64,000 bases of DNA from Micrococcaceae bacterium Sec5.7 (GCA_039636785.1 CP144169.1:868001-932000); one strand, 5' to 3'. Numbered from the stretch's first letter, positions 34,330-43,659 are shown. Program-made: numbers and translations. Notes: generated by a model from the letters alone, not told the origin.

Positions 34330-34866
34330 ATGGGCAGCAGCGACTACGAGTTCGTGACCGTGTGGCGCGTTGCGGGGACTGTTGATGAGGTTGCGGCGAT
34401 CCTGGGCGATGCCACGACGCTGTCCCGATGGTGGCCCTCTGTCTATCTCAGCGTGCAAGGCGTCATCCCGGGAGCCCCGGACGGCTCCGGCAAGGTTGTC
34501 GATCTCTATACCAAGGGCTGGCTGCCCTACACACTGCGGTGGACACTCACCACCACCGAACCGGTCACGAACCGGGGCTTCGCGCTCACAGCCGCCGGCG
34601 ACCTGAACGGAACAGGCCGCTGGACATTCGCACAGGACGGGCCGGAAACCGTGATCACCTACGACTGGCGGGTCAGCGCTGCCAAGCCCCTCCTGCGGCG
34701 CCTGAGCTGGCTCATGAAACCGGCGTTTTCCGCTAACCACCATTGGGCCATGGCCAGGGGGCAGGAAAGCCTGGCCTTGGAACTGCGCCGCCGGCGTCCG
34801 GGAACGGATCCGCTGAACGTTCCCCCACCGCCGCCAGCCACATTCCGGCGGTTCGCCCGGTCCTGA
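34330..34866 (+). CDS. SRPBCC-family protein
   Basis: A 178-residue START-like protein (VTVWRVAGTVDEVAAILGDA, then TLSRWWPSVYLSV), with the beta sheet and the C-terminal helix at about 140. ATG 34330 with GGTGG upstream is preferred to the GTG at 34321. A Pro/Arg-rich tail follows the fold. It lies between a hypothetical gene and a region of pseudogenes, on the left side of the xanthine dehydrogenase island. Ligand unknown. Confidence 0.85.
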   Translation: MGSSDYEFVTVWRVAGTVDEVAAILGDATTLSRWWPSVYLSVQGVIPGAPDGSGKVVDLYTKGWLPYTLRWTLTTTEPVTNRGFALTAAGDLNGTGRWTFAQDGPETVITYDWRVSAAKPLLRRLSWLMKPAFSANHHWAMARGQESLALELRRRRPGTDPLNVPPPPPATFRRFARS

Positions 34867-34939
34867 TTGGCCAAGAGCGCCAATCAGGACTGCATTCATC
34901 CAAACCGCATTCATCCGCCAGGGCGTCCGCTGCAGAGTT

Positions 34940-35845
34940 TCACGCCACGTATCTCCTCTGCCCGCCCACCACCGTCATAGACACCGAAGTAGTCAGCAGG
35001 GATTCAAGTCCTGCCGCGAACGGATCCGCATCCAGCACGACGAAATCTGCGTATAGCCCGGCGGCAAGCCTGCCCATATCCCGCTCCATTCCGCAGGAGA
35101 ACGCCGCATCACGGGTTGCGTGGCAGAGCGCATCACCCAGCCCCAGGGCATACGCCGGGATGTTTGCGGGGAGGCTCGGGTCAAGTGCGGACTTTCGCGT
35201 GGTGGCGATGTACATGTTCGGCAGGGCGGATGCGGCGCCGTCGGCGCGTCCGTGCCGAGGGCCAAGGTGGCCCCGGCCTCGGTGAACTCGGTCCACGGGT
35301 AGGCCCGCTCCGTCCGGTGATCGCCCAACATCGCCTGCCAGTTTCCCTGAATGGCCGGATCCGAGTGCACGGGTTGCATGGAGGCGACAACACCCAAGCT
35401 GCAAGCCTGGTGATGTTTTCCCGGGTGATGGTCTCCAGATGCTCCATGCGGTGGCGGCGGTGGCGGTCCCCATTGATCCGGTAAGCATGCTCCAGCGAAT
35501 CAAGGGCCACCTGGGACGCTTCGTCCCCGATCGCATGCATGGCGATCTGAAGTCCGGCGGCATCAGCCGCCGTACCCACGGGAATCAGGGCCTCCAGCTC
35601 CCAGATCAGGCCGGCTACGCTGCCGTCGGCATAGGGCTCCTTCATGGCCGCGGTGCAGCTGTCGATCACCCCGTCCACCACGAGTTTGATGCCGGCGATC
35701 CGCAACCAGGGGCCGTTGACTTCCCTGTTCAGGGCAATGGGCCGCTCAACCTGCCCAGGGGCATCCGCAGTTGTCGCGGACGGGCTGATGAGCCAATGCC
35801 CGGTCACCCGCAGCGGCAGCTGTCCGGCAGAAGCAAGGGTCCTGC
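34940..35845 (-). pseudogene. amidohydrolase (YtcJ-like) pseudogene
   Basis: Read on the minus strand, three frames must be joined. 35845-35400 gives LASAGQLPLRVTGHWL, MHAIGDEASQVALDSLEHAY and RMEHLETITRENITRLA. 35397-35230 gives VVASMQPVHSDPAIQGNWQA and ATLALGTDAPTAPHP. 35220-34940 gives ALPNMYIATTRKSALDP and LAAGLYADFVVLDADPFA. Together they make the C-terminal half of a metal-dependent amidohydrolase, with the metal-binding HAIGD and GTDAP motifs. Two frameshifts and loss of the N-terminal half at about 35845 make it non-functional. Confidence 0.8.
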
Positions 35846-36160
35846 GCAACACGACGATCTATAGCCTCAACGACCGCTACCGCGGTATCAAGAAGGGCCG
35901 CCAGGTCATCTTCCTCAACCCCGATGATCTCGCCGAACTGGGCATCGCCGATGGCGACTTCGTCAACATCACCGTGAATGGCACGATGACGCAGATCGCT
36001 CCGTGGAGAACTTCCGTGTAATCGCCTACCCGACCGCGCGAGGATGCGCGGCGGCCTACTTCCCGGAGGCGAACCGCCTCGACCCGCTGGAAGCGTGGCG
36101 GAAGGAAGCAACACCCCGGCGTCGAAGTCCGTTGTTGTCCGCCTGGAGCCGACCGCATAG
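35846..36160 (+). pseudogene. molybdopterin oxidoreductase (FdhF/YdeP-like) C-terminal pseudogene
   Basis: Three plus-strand frames join: NTTIYSLNDRYRGIKKGRQV and DDLAELGIADGDFVNITV to about 36000, then VENFRVIAYPTARGCAAAYF to about 36100, then NTPASKSVVVRLEPTA ending at TAG 36160. This is the very end of a large formate-dehydrogenase-like molybdoenzyme. It begins exactly where the amidohydrolase pseudogene ends, so both were cut at one junction. Two frameshifts confirm decay. Confidence 0.8.
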
Positions 36161-36445
36161 AAACAGAGCGCGCCTCCGCAGTTACCGGGGGTACCCCTGC
36201 TGCAAGCCCCGATCGCTAGCCGTACTGCAGGCCAGCAATGCTGGTGCTATGGCAACTTGCCGTCACGGCACGAGTCATATCCGGATTATGGAAATTATCT
36301 TCCATAATCGTGTAGAGTTTCCCGTGTGTTACGGGTCACGTACGACTGATACCAAGCAGAACCGCCGCTGTACACCACAAAGCTAACGCAAGAAACTAGC
36401 TGAGAGGTCCTCTTAAAGTAAGGGGGACGCTGAGGAGGGCAAATC
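36161..36445. promoter_or_regulatory. promoter region of the xdh operon with AllR/IclR-like operator
   Basis: A perfect inverted repeat with 10-bp arms, GATTATGGAA (36284-36293) and TTCCATAATC (36300-36309), spacer six bases, lies about 135 bp upstream of xdhA. The inner TGGAA...TTCCA resembles operators of IclR-family regulators such as AllR, which control purine catabolism. No regulator gene is in the window. Confidence 0.55.
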
Positions 36446-37933
36446 ATGGATGGTATCAAAGTAACGGTCAACGGTAAGGTCCGGGGCTGCGATGGGGTGA
36501 GCCCGCACGTCCGGCTGCTCGACTGGTTGCGGTCAGAAGGGCTCACCGGCTCCAAGGAAGGCTGCGCCGAAGGCGAATGCGGTGCCTGTGCCGTGATGGT
36601 GGCCCGTCCGGACGGACCCGACCGCAGCCGATGGACATCAGTGAACGCGTGCCTGCCTCCTGCCTTGGCGTTCGACGGCCAGGAAATCATCACCGCCGAG
36701 GGCCTCGGTACCGCATCGGGACCCAATGTGAGGGAAGAGCTGCACCCGGTCCAGCGAGAGATGGCTGACCGCGGAGGATCCCAGTGCGGTTACTGCACCC
36801 CGGGCTTCGTCTGCTCCATGGCCGCTGAATTCTACCGCCCCGAGCGGGACGCCTCAAAGGCAGAAGCGCCTAACGAGGAGCACAAAACCGACCATGAGTG
36901 CGGTCCCAACGACTTCGACCTGCATGCGTTGAGCGGCAACCTCTGCCGCTGCACCGGATACCGGCCCATCCGAGATGCAGCGTATGCCCTCGGCGCCCCA
37001 GCGGAAACCGACCCCCTATTGGAGCGTCAGGACAGTCCCGCACCGGCAGCCCGGCACACTCAGATCACCACAGATGGTGCACAGTTCGTCCGTCCACAAA
37101 CCATGGAAGAGCTCTTTGAGCGTCTCGCTCAGAACCCTGAGTCCAAACTGGTCGCCGGTGCTACCGACCTCGGCGTGGAGGTCAACATCCGGCACACCAG
37201 GCCTCCGCTGGTCCTGGCTATTGACCGGCTCGAGCCCTTGCGGGAGCTCAAGATTGGCACCGATTCGATCGAGATCGGCGCCGCCCTGACCCTCACTGAA
37301 ATCGAACGTGGGCTCGCCGGAACAGTGCCGCTGCTGGCCCAACTCTTCCCCCAGTTCGCCTCGCGGTTGATCCGCAACGCCGCAAGCTTTGGTGGCAATC
37401 TCGGCACCGGATCCCCTATCGGTGATTCAGCTCCGGCGCTGCTTGCTTTGAACGCTTCCTTGGTCCTGGCGTCCACGAACGGCGAGCGCATGGTCCCACT
37501 TTCTGAGTACTTCACCGGATACCGCCAGACGGTGAAACAACCCGGCGAGATCATCCGCACCGTGCAGATTCCGCTGCCCCTCGCGGAGAAAACTGCCTTC
37601 TACAAGATCGCTAAGCGTCGCTTCGATGACATCTCCAGCGTTGCCATCGGTATTGCAATGCAGCTGGATGAAGGCACTATCACCTCCATCCAGATCGGTT
37701 TGGGCGGCGTTGCAGCCACACCTATCCGTGCACAAATAGCTGAACAAGTTCTTCTTGGCAAGCAGTGGACTCCTGAGATTGCTGCCGAAGCTGCGGCTGC
37801 AATGGCCACTGAAGGTACTCCTATTGATGACTTCCGAGCCAGCTCCAAGTACCGCTCAACCATGCTCGGACAAGTAATGCTCAAGTTCTATGCGGAAACA
37901 CAGTCCGCCAACACTTTGGAGGTAAGCAAGTGA
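36446..37933 (+). CDS. xdhA: xanthine dehydrogenase small subunit (FeS/FAD)
   Basis: A 495-residue subunit carrying two [2Fe-2S] domains and the FAD domain of xanthine dehydrogenase, which oxidises hypoxanthine and xanthine to urate. The plant-type cluster motif GCAEGECGACAVMV is near 45, the second set GGSQCGYCTPGFV and NLCRCTGYRPI at 110-175, and the FAD segment SFGGNLGTGSPIGDSAP near 320. GAGGAGGG precedes the ATG. It overlaps xdhB by four bases. The fused FeS-FAD layout is the two-subunit, proteobacterial type. Confidence 0.95.
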   Translation: MDGIKVTVNGKVRGCDGVSPHVRLLDWLRSEGLTGSKEGCAEGECGACAVMVARPDGPDRSRWTSVNACLPPALAFDGQEIITAEGLGTASGPNVREELHPVQREMADRGGSQCGYCTPGFVCSMAAEFYRPERDASKAEAPNEEHKTDHECGPNDFDLHALSGNLCRCTGYRPIRDAAYALGAPAETDPLLERQDSPAPAARHTQITTDGAQFVRPQTMEELFERLAQNPESKLVAGATDLGVEVNIRHTRPPLVLAIDRLEPLRELKIGTDSIEIGAALTLTEIERGLAGTVPLLAQLFPQFASRLIRNAASFGGNLGTGSPIGDSAPALLALNASLVLASTNGERMVPLSEYFTGYRQTVKQPGEIIRTVQIPLPLAEKTAFYKIAKRRFDDISSVAIGIAMQLDEGTITSIQIGLGGVAATPIRAQIAEQVLLGKQWTPEIAAEAAAAMATEGTPIDDFRASSKYRSTMLGQVMLKFYAETQSANTLEVSK

Positions 37934-40344
37934 AATCTCTAGCCGATCGTCCGGCAAACCCAGTTGTTGGAACTTCCGTCTCCCATGAGAGCGCTTCCCA
38001 GCACGTCACCGGTGCTGCACTCTACACAGATGACCTTTTCTACAAAGATCAGAATGTGCTTCATGCCTGGCCTGTTCAAGCCACGGTTGCCCACGCCAAA
38101 ATCACCTCGCTGAACACTGAGCCAGCTTTAGAGATCCCGGGCGTTGTCCGAGTTCTTACAGCTGCAGACGTGCCGGGCATTAACGACGCGGGCATCAAGC
38201 ATGACGAGCCGCTCTTCCCTAGCGAGATCATGTTTTATGGCCATGCCGTGTGCTGGGTTTTGGCTGACACACTCGAAGCCGCACGTTTGGGAGCCGAAGC
38301 GGTCACCATTGGCTTTGAGGTACTTCCCTCCCTGATCACTGTTCCTGAAGCTATTGCAGCGGAGAGTTTCCAAGGCCACCGGCCCACAGTTACTCGTGGC
38401 GACGCCGATGCAGCCCTTGAGACTTCTGCTTACCGTTTCACCGGCGAGCTGGAATTTGGCGGCCAAGAGCACTTCTACCTGGAAACTCATGCCTCTTACG
38501 CTCGTGTTGATGAGGGTGGGCAGCTCTTCGTTCAGTCAAGTACTCAGCACCCTTCGGAGACTCAAGAAATTGTGGCTCACGTTCTTGGCTTGAATAGCCA
38601 TGAGGTGACAGTTCAGTGTGTCCGCATGGGTGGTGCATTCGGTGGCAAAGAAATGCAGCCGCACGGTTTTGCAGCTATTGCCGCTTTGGGTGCAACTCTT
38701 ACCGGACGCCCTGTACGTCTGCGCCTGAACCGTACTCAGGACATCACCATGACAGGAAAGCGCCACCCCTTCCTCGCTAGCTGGGAAGTTGGCTTCGATA
38801 GGGATGGTTACATCCAGGCATTGAAAGCCACGCTTACCAGCGACGGCGGCTGGAGCCTTGATCTTTCCGAGCCAGTTTTGGCCCGCGCACTGTGCCACAT
38901 CGACAATGCGTACTGGATCCCTAATGTTAAAGTCAACGGTCAGATTGCGAAGACTAATAAGACTTCGCAAACCGCCTACCGTGGCTTCGGTGGACCACAG
39001 GGCATGATCGTGATCGAAGACTTACTAGGCCGCTGCGCCCCGCTCCTGGGCCTGGACCCAGCCGAGTTGCGCCGTCGTAATCTTTACTCACCTGGCCAGA
39101 GCACTCCTTACGGTCAGCCAGTAAGGCATGCTGAGCGTTTGGTTACCATCTGGGATCAGCTTGTTGAGCGTTCCGATCTTGAGGCTCGCAAAGAGCAGAT
39201 CGCCGCCTTCAACGCTGCCCACCCGAACACTAAGCGTGCCCTGGCCATCACTCCTGTGAAGTTCGGCATCTCCTTCAACTTCTCAGCGTTCAACCAGGCG
39301 GGCGCTCTTGTGCACGTCTACAAGGACGGCTCCGTACTCATCAACCACGGTGGAACTGAGATGGGCCAAGGTCTGCATAGCAAGATGCGGCAGGTTGCCG
39401 CTACAGCTCTTGGGGTGCCCTTGGAAGCTGTTAAGTTGGCTCCAACTCGTACTGATAAGGTGCCCAACACCTCGGCAACTGCCGCGAGTTCGGGTACCGA
39501 CCTCAACGGTGGTGCGATCAAGAATGCTTGTGATCAGATCAGCACTCGCCTAGCTGAAGCCGCTGCCCGTAAGTTCAACGTGCACCCTGACGATATTCGC
39601 TTCTCCCAGGGCAAGGTCACTGCCATCAGCATTGCTGATCAGGAAATTGCTTTCAATGATTTGGTTCGCGACGCGTACTTCCAGCGCATCCAGCTGTGGG
39701 CTGCTGGGTTCTACCGCACCGAGGGGCTCCACTGGGATCCGGTGAAGATGCACGGTGAGCCGTTCAAGTACTTCTCCTTTGGTGCTGCGGTTTCAGAAGT
39801 TGAGGTGGATGGCTTCACTGGGGCATACCGTCAGTTGCGCACTGATATTGTTCACGACGTCGGAGATAGCCTTTCGCCGCTGATCGACGTCGGGCAGATC
39901 GAAGGCGGTTTTGTTCAGGGTGCCGGCTGGCTGACTCTTGAGGAACTCCGCTGGGATGTTTCTGAGGGAGCGAACCGTGGGCGCCTTGCTACTCAGTCTG
40001 CGAGTACTTATAAACTGCCGAGCTTCTCTGAGATGCCTGCAGAGTTCAATGTTCACCTCTTTGAGCAGGCCACCGAAAGCGGAGTTGTGTACGGTTCTAA
40101 AGCCGTGGGCGAGCCACCTTTCATGCTTGCCTTCAGTGTTCGCGAGGCTTTGCGTGAGGCTGTTGCAGCCTTCAGCACAAGCAAAGGAGCCGTAGAACTT
40201 CCTAGCCCTTCCACCCCAGAGGGTATCTTCTGGGCCGTTCAGCGGGCCAAGGATTCTTCATCAGCCTCAGAGACGGTTGCTGTTTCATCAGCTGCTTCAT
40301 TGGCCGCTGCTGAGATTACGCTTTCACCGGTTCCTGTTCACTAA
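37930..40344 (+). CDS. xdhB: xanthine dehydrogenase molybdopterin subunit
   Basis: An 804-residue Mo-cofactor subunit, the catalytic partner of XdhA. Key motifs: QSSTQHPSETQEIV and VRMGGAFGGKE near 200-235, TAYRGFGGPQGM near 350, and the active-site Glu in SKAVGEPPFMLAFSV near 730. GTG 37930 overlaps the xdhA stop. From about the start of this gene the codon choice changes to many GCT, TCT, CTT and GTT codons, unlike the surrounding GC-ending genes, which suggests acquisition from another source. Length is normal. Confidence 0.95.
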   Translation: MKSLADRPANPVVGTSVSHESASQHVTGAALYTDDLFYKDQNVLHAWPVQATVAHAKITSLNTEPALEIPGVVRVLTAADVPGINDAGIKHDEPLFPSEIMFYGHAVCWVLADTLEAARLGAEAVTIGFEVLPSLITVPEAIAAESFQGHRPTVTRGDADAALETSAYRFTGELEFGGQEHFYLETHASYARVDEGGQLFVQSSTQHPSETQEIVAHVLGLNSHEVTVQCVRMGGAFGGKEMQPHGFAAIAALGATLTGRPVRLRLNRTQDITMTGKRHPFLASWEVGFDRDGYIQALKATLTSDGGWSLDLSEPVLARALCHIDNAYWIPNVKVNGQIAKTNKTSQTAYRGFGGPQGMIVIEDLLGRCAPLLGLDPAELRRRNLYSPGQSTPYGQPVRHAERLVTIWDQLVERSDLEARKEQIAAFNAAHPNTKRALAITPVKFGISFNFSAFNQAGALVHVYKDGSVLINHGGTEMGQGLHSKMRQVAATALGVPLEAVKLAPTRTDKVPNTSATAASSGTDLNGGAIKNACDQISTRLAEAAARKFNVHPDDIRFSQGKVTAISIADQEIAFNDLVRDAYFQRIQLWAAGFYRTEGLHWDPVKMHGEPFKYFSFGAAVSEVEVDGFTGAYRQLRTDIVHDVGDSLSPLIDVGQIEGGFVQGAGWLTLEELRWDVSEGANRGRLATQSASTYKLPSFSEMPAEFNVHLFEQATESGVVYGSKAVGEPPFMLAFSVREALREAVAAFSTSKGAVELPSPSTPEGIFWAVQRAKDSSSASETVAVSSAASLAAAEITLSPVPVH

Positions 40345-40345
40345 A

Positions 40346-41230
40346 ATGGACTGGCTGCAAGCGCTGCAAGAACTGCGTTCTGACGGGCTGCCAGGTGTTC
40401 TGGCAACCGTCACTGAAGTACGCGGGCACGCCCCTAGGGAGGCCGGAGCGAAGATGTTGATCGGCGCCGAGGCCCTCTGGGGCAGCGTTGGTGGCGGAAA
40501 CCTGGAGGCGACAGTGGTGGACCGGGCTCGTGCCATGATCTCATCCGGCACGGCCTCCCCCGAGGCTCTTGATTTCTCTCTTAATGAGCATGCTGCCACT
40601 GAGCATGGAAAACAGTGTTGCGGAGGCGTTGTTAACGTACTTCTTGAGCCGTTTCTTTCCCGCCCAACAGTTGCCATCTTCGGGATGGGGCATGTTGGTC
40701 ATGAGCTGGCTCGGATACTTTCCAGGCTGTCTCTGAATCTTCATCTGGTGGACAGCCGGGCTGAGCAATTGAAGCCTGAGCGGCTTGCAGACATCACGGG
40801 CGGCGTTGCTGAGGTGCATTCTCATCACAGCCCAGTTCCAGATTCAGTTCTGGGAGAGTTACCTGCTGGCACGCATGTTTTCATCATGACCCATGACCAT
40901 GCCGAGGACTTTCTGCTGTGCGACGCCGCGCTACGTCGGGACGATTTGGGCTCAGCGGGTCTGATCGGTTCCAAAGCCAAGTGGTCAAGGTTCCGTCAGC
41001 GACTCAAGGGCGAAGGGCATTCCGAGGCAGATATTGACTGGATCAGCTGCCCCATTGGTCTTCCTGAAATCACAGGTAAGGCTCCGGCTGTGATTGCTGT
41101 CAGCGTTGCTGCCAAGCTACTCCAGACAGTCCAGTCCGCGGCAGTGCCTGCAGACAGCGACCGACAGGAGAACGATCGCCCCGGCGTGATACTGGCGGGA
41201 GATCCCACAACCCCGTACGGCCGAAGCTGA
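40346..41230 (+). CDS. xdhC: xanthine dehydrogenase accessory protein XdhC
   Basis: A 294-residue factor that inserts or sulfurates the Mo cofactor of XdhB. It has the N-terminal VLATVTEVRGHAPREAGAKM and CCGGVVNVLLEPF segments and the C-terminal Rossmann-like part (VAIFGMGHVGHELARIL, IGSKAKWSRFRQRL, SCPIGLPEITGKAP). The start is two bases after the xdhB stop. The final codons run into the junction with the truncated pRiA4b-type gene, so the last residues may not be original. Confidence 0.93.
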   Translation: MDWLQALQELRSDGLPGVLATVTEVRGHAPREAGAKMLIGAEALWGSVGGGNLEATVVDRARAMISSGTASPEALDFSLNEHAATEHGKQCCGGVVNVLLEPFLSRPTVAIFGMGHVGHELARILSRLSLNLHLVDSRAEQLKPERLADITGGVAEVHSHHSPVPDSVLGELPAGTHVFIMTHDHAEDFLLCDAALRRDDLGSAGLIGSKAKWSRFRQRLKGEGHSEADIDWISCPIGLPEITGKAPAVIAVSVAAKLLQTVQSAAVPADSDRQENDRPGVILAGDPTTPYGRS

Positions 41231-41249
41231 AGACGGCGGCGACATCTTC

Positions 41250-42026
41250 ATGGCGTTCGCAGCGCAGCGGGCAAAGTCAAGGTTGGCCGGACTGGCGGAC
41301 CTGGGCTTGGTGGAAGCCACGTCAGGCTACACCGTCCCGCCGGTTGTCATTCAGTGCTTGGCAACCGCTATCGCCCTGGCCGTATCAGAAGAAGAATTCG
41401 ATGAATTCGGCGCCTTCATCGACCACGAGGATGACGCAGACCACGGTGACTTCGGGGACAGTACCCACGACGGCGGTTCAGGCCGCCTGCGCGTTGCGGC
41501 GGAACCGCCGTCGAACGTCATTCAAATGCGTCAAAGCAGGGTGGGAAGCGTGGAAGAAATCCCGGCGGCGAAGAAGCCCCCGAGGAAGAAGCCCACGGCC
41601 GGCGCCACAGCCTTCCAGCTCAAAATTCAGCTGAAAGGTTCAAAGCCGCCCATCTGGCGCCGCGTGCTGGTGCCCGGCAGCATGCGGCTCAGTGAGCTCC
41701 ATGAGGTGATCCAGTCCGTCTTTGAGTGGCAGGGATATCATCTGCATTCGTTCGAAGTCTCGCCAGGCTCGACCACGCTCGAGAAAATCGTGCCAACGGT
41801 CAACGGTCAGGATTATCCGTGCTGCACAGGCGGCCGCGGTGCCGCCCCGTCCGAGGACAGTGGAGGAGTATGGGGCTGGGCCGAAAAGGTTGAGGCTGCC
41901 AACGACCCCGCCCACGAGGAACATGACGAGATCCGGGATTGGCTCGGACTGGCCGCCGGTGAGACGCTTGACCCTAAAGCCTTTGATGTCGCGGAGGCAG
42001 ATGACGAGCTGGACCACCTGCGCTGA
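41250..42026 (+). CDS. pRiA4b ORF-3 family protein, 5'-truncated
   Basis: A 258-residue reading. Residues 1-90 (MAFAAQRAKSRLAGLADLGL to PPSNVIQ) are paralogous to the C-terminus of the gene at 32823. After a Lys/Pro linker comes a pRiA4b ORF-3 domain (FQLKIQLKGSKPPIWRRVLV, then HEVIQSVFEWQGYHLHSFEV). The homologous reading continues in-frame upstream of the ATG (EDGGDIF), then is cut at about 41220-41230 where xdhC ends. It is therefore the tail of a longer gene. Whether the ATG at 41250 is used is unknown; there is no ribosome binding site. Confidence 0.65.
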   Translation: MAFAAQRAKSRLAGLADLGLVEATSGYTVPPVVIQCLATAIALAVSEEEFDEFGAFIDHEDDADHGDFGDSTHDGGSGRLRVAAEPPSNVIQMRQSRVGSVEEIPAAKKPPRKKPTAGATAFQLKIQLKGSKPPIWRRVLVPGSMRLSELHEVIQSVFEWQGYHLHSFEVSPGSTTLEKIVPTVNGQDYPCCTGGRGAAPSEDSGGVWGWAEKVEAANDPAHEEHDEIRDWLGLAAGETLDPKAFDVAEADDELDHLR

Positions 42027-42093
42027 TCCATGGCAGCTGATCCACGGCCACAGAGTGCCTGCCCGCCACCAACGAGCCTTGAGGGAGGACTCC

Positions 42094-42723
42094 GTGCACA
42101 CATATCAAGCCCGGGTTCCTTTCCATTTCCTCCGGTCCTCCGTGGTGGCGGCAAGCGTTGTAGTGCTTGCGGCCTGCGCCCACGTTGTGGGCGGCGGCGA
42201 ACTCCCCGCACCCGGCATCATGCTCGCGGCAGCGGTCCTCACCGGGCTTGCCGCCACCGCAGCCACACGTCTCAGACTCAACTTCCTTGCCCTGACGGCA
42301 ATTCTCGGCGCCGGACAGCTGGTGCTGCACGAGGTCTTCACGGCCCTGGGCGGTTCCGTGCCGGCAACCGCGTCCGGCATCCCCTCTCTGCACCACACGG
42401 GTCCGGGGAGCCTTCCGGTGGCAGGCCAGCTGGACGCCGCCGTGCACCTCCACCAGCTGGACTCCGTTGCCGCCGTGTGGATGCTCTCAGCCCATGCCTT
42501 GGCCACCGTCGGAACCGCGCTGCTGCTCGCAAAGGGCGAAACTGCGCTGTGGGCCCTGGCTGCCTGGCTCAGGCCCCTGATCCAGCTGCCGGATGCGGTA
42601 AAGCCCGACGCCGTTGCGGCAGCAGCGGTGACCGGCCAGCCGGCGGCCGCCACTCCCCCGCCCTGGCGGAACCTCAGGCAAGACAGCCGGCGCGGCCCGC
42701 CTTCCGCCGTCGTGCTTCCCTGA
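42094..42723 (+). CDS. hypothetical membrane protein, ycnI neighbour
   Basis: A 209-residue membrane protein with four or five TM helices (VVAASVVVLAACAHVVGGG, MLAAAVLTGLAATAATRL, and others) and a His-containing loop (LHHTGPGS, AAVHLHQLD). GTG 42094 has GGGAGG six bases upstream. It lies directly before ycnI, and in Micrococcaceae such genes go together, so a role in copper or metal handling is plausible but not shown. The C-terminus is Pro-rich. Confidence 0.78.
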   Translation: MHTYQARVPFHFLRSSVVAASVVVLAACAHVVGGGELPAPGIMLAAAVLTGLAATAATRLRLNFLALTAILGAGQLVLHEVFTALGGSVPATASGIPSLHHTGPGSLPVAGQLDAAVHLHQLDSVAAVWMLSAHALATVGTALLLAKGETALWALAAWLRPLIQLPDAVKPDAVAAAAVTGQPAAATPPPWRNLRQDSRRGPPSAVVLP

Positions 42724-42818
42724 CCCTGCCCGTACCGCTGGCCGAAAGCGGTAACGGCCCCCACCCCGCTTATCGGCACTCCGCCTTCGAACAGAACGGG
42801 TGCCGCCGAAAGGCAATA

Positions 42819-43556
42819 ATGACCAAGTCCATCCTCCGCCGCGCTCTCTCCGCCACAGCCGTGGCCGCCGGCACCGCAGGCCTTATGCTCGCCGGAACCA
42901 CCGGCGCGTCCGCGCACGTGGGCGTCACCCCGGATACGACCGCCGCCAATTCCCATGCCCTCCTCACGTTCGGCATCCCGCATGGCTGTGACGGGTCCGC
43001 CACCACCAAGGTGACCATCACCCTTCCCGCCGAGCTCAACGACGCCCAGCCCACGGTGAACCCCAACTGGAGCGTGGAAAAGGTGACCGAGCAGCTGCCC
43101 GGGCCCAGGAAACTCGCCGACGGCAGCTCCATCACCAAGCGCACCAGCAAGATCGTCTACACTGCCAAGGCCCCGCTGTCCCCTGAACTCCGCGACGCCC
43201 TGGTGCTGTCCGCGAAGCTGCCGGACGCCGCGGGGACCACGCTCTACTTCCCCACGCTGCAGAACTGCGAGCAGGGCCAGACCGACTGGTCCCAGATCGC
43301 AAAGGCCGGCCAGGATCCGCACTCGCTCGAGGCCCCCGCACCGTCGGTCACCATCACCGATGTGGCCGCCTCGGAGTACCACGATGCCTCCGCCGCTCCT
43401 GCCGAAGCTGAGCGGGCCCCAGCAGTGTCCGACGACGGCGCTGCAGCACGCAGCTGGGCCGGCCTGGTTGCCGGCGTGGGAGGGCTCGCGCTGGGCGGCG
43501 CGGCGTTCGCCCGCAGCCGCCGCGGAAACACTGTGCCGGTTTCCGCAACGAAGTAG
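42819..43556 (+). CDS. ycnI: YcnI-family (DUF1775) copper-associated exported protein
   Basis: A 245-residue cell-surface protein. The signal peptide ends ASA|HVGV, so the mature N-terminus begins with His, the residue that binds copper in YcnI. The DUF1775 fold follows (HALLTFGIPHGCDGSATTKV, then WSVEKVTEQLPGPRK), including W in DWSQI. A single TM helix (GLVAGVGGLALGGAAF) plus basic residues anchors the C-terminus. The ATG at 42819 follows AAAGG. Confidence 0.92.
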   Translation: MTKSILRRALSATAVAAGTAGLMLAGTTGASAHVGVTPDTTAANSHALLTFGIPHGCDGSATTKVTITLPAELNDAQPTVNPNWSVEKVTEQLPGPRKLADGSSITKRTSKIVYTAKAPLSPELRDALVLSAKLPDAAGTTLYFPTLQNCEQGQTDWSQIAKAGQDPHSLEAPAPSVTITDVAASEYHDASAAPAEAERAPAVSDDGAAARSWAGLVAGVGGLALGGAAFARSRRGNTVPVSATK

Positions 43557-43562
43557 CGCACC

Positions 43563-43603
43563 GGATTTGATGCCCGGATCATCACAATCCGGGCATCAAA
43601 TCC
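43563..43603. terminator. hairpin terminator after ycnI
   Basis: A perfect 17-bp stem (43563-43579 with 43587-43603), seven-base loop, no T run. It probably ends the membrane protein-ycnI transcript. Confidence 0.7.
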
Positions 43604-43659
43604 CGCTCCGCCCTCGTGGCATCGTTGACTCGGGCAACAGCGGACGCAATGGTGTAGCC

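Noticed and set aside
42105..43382. 425-codon open frame on the minus strand
   Set aside because: Antisense to the membrane protein and ycnI genes, low-complexity Gly/Ala/Arg translation.
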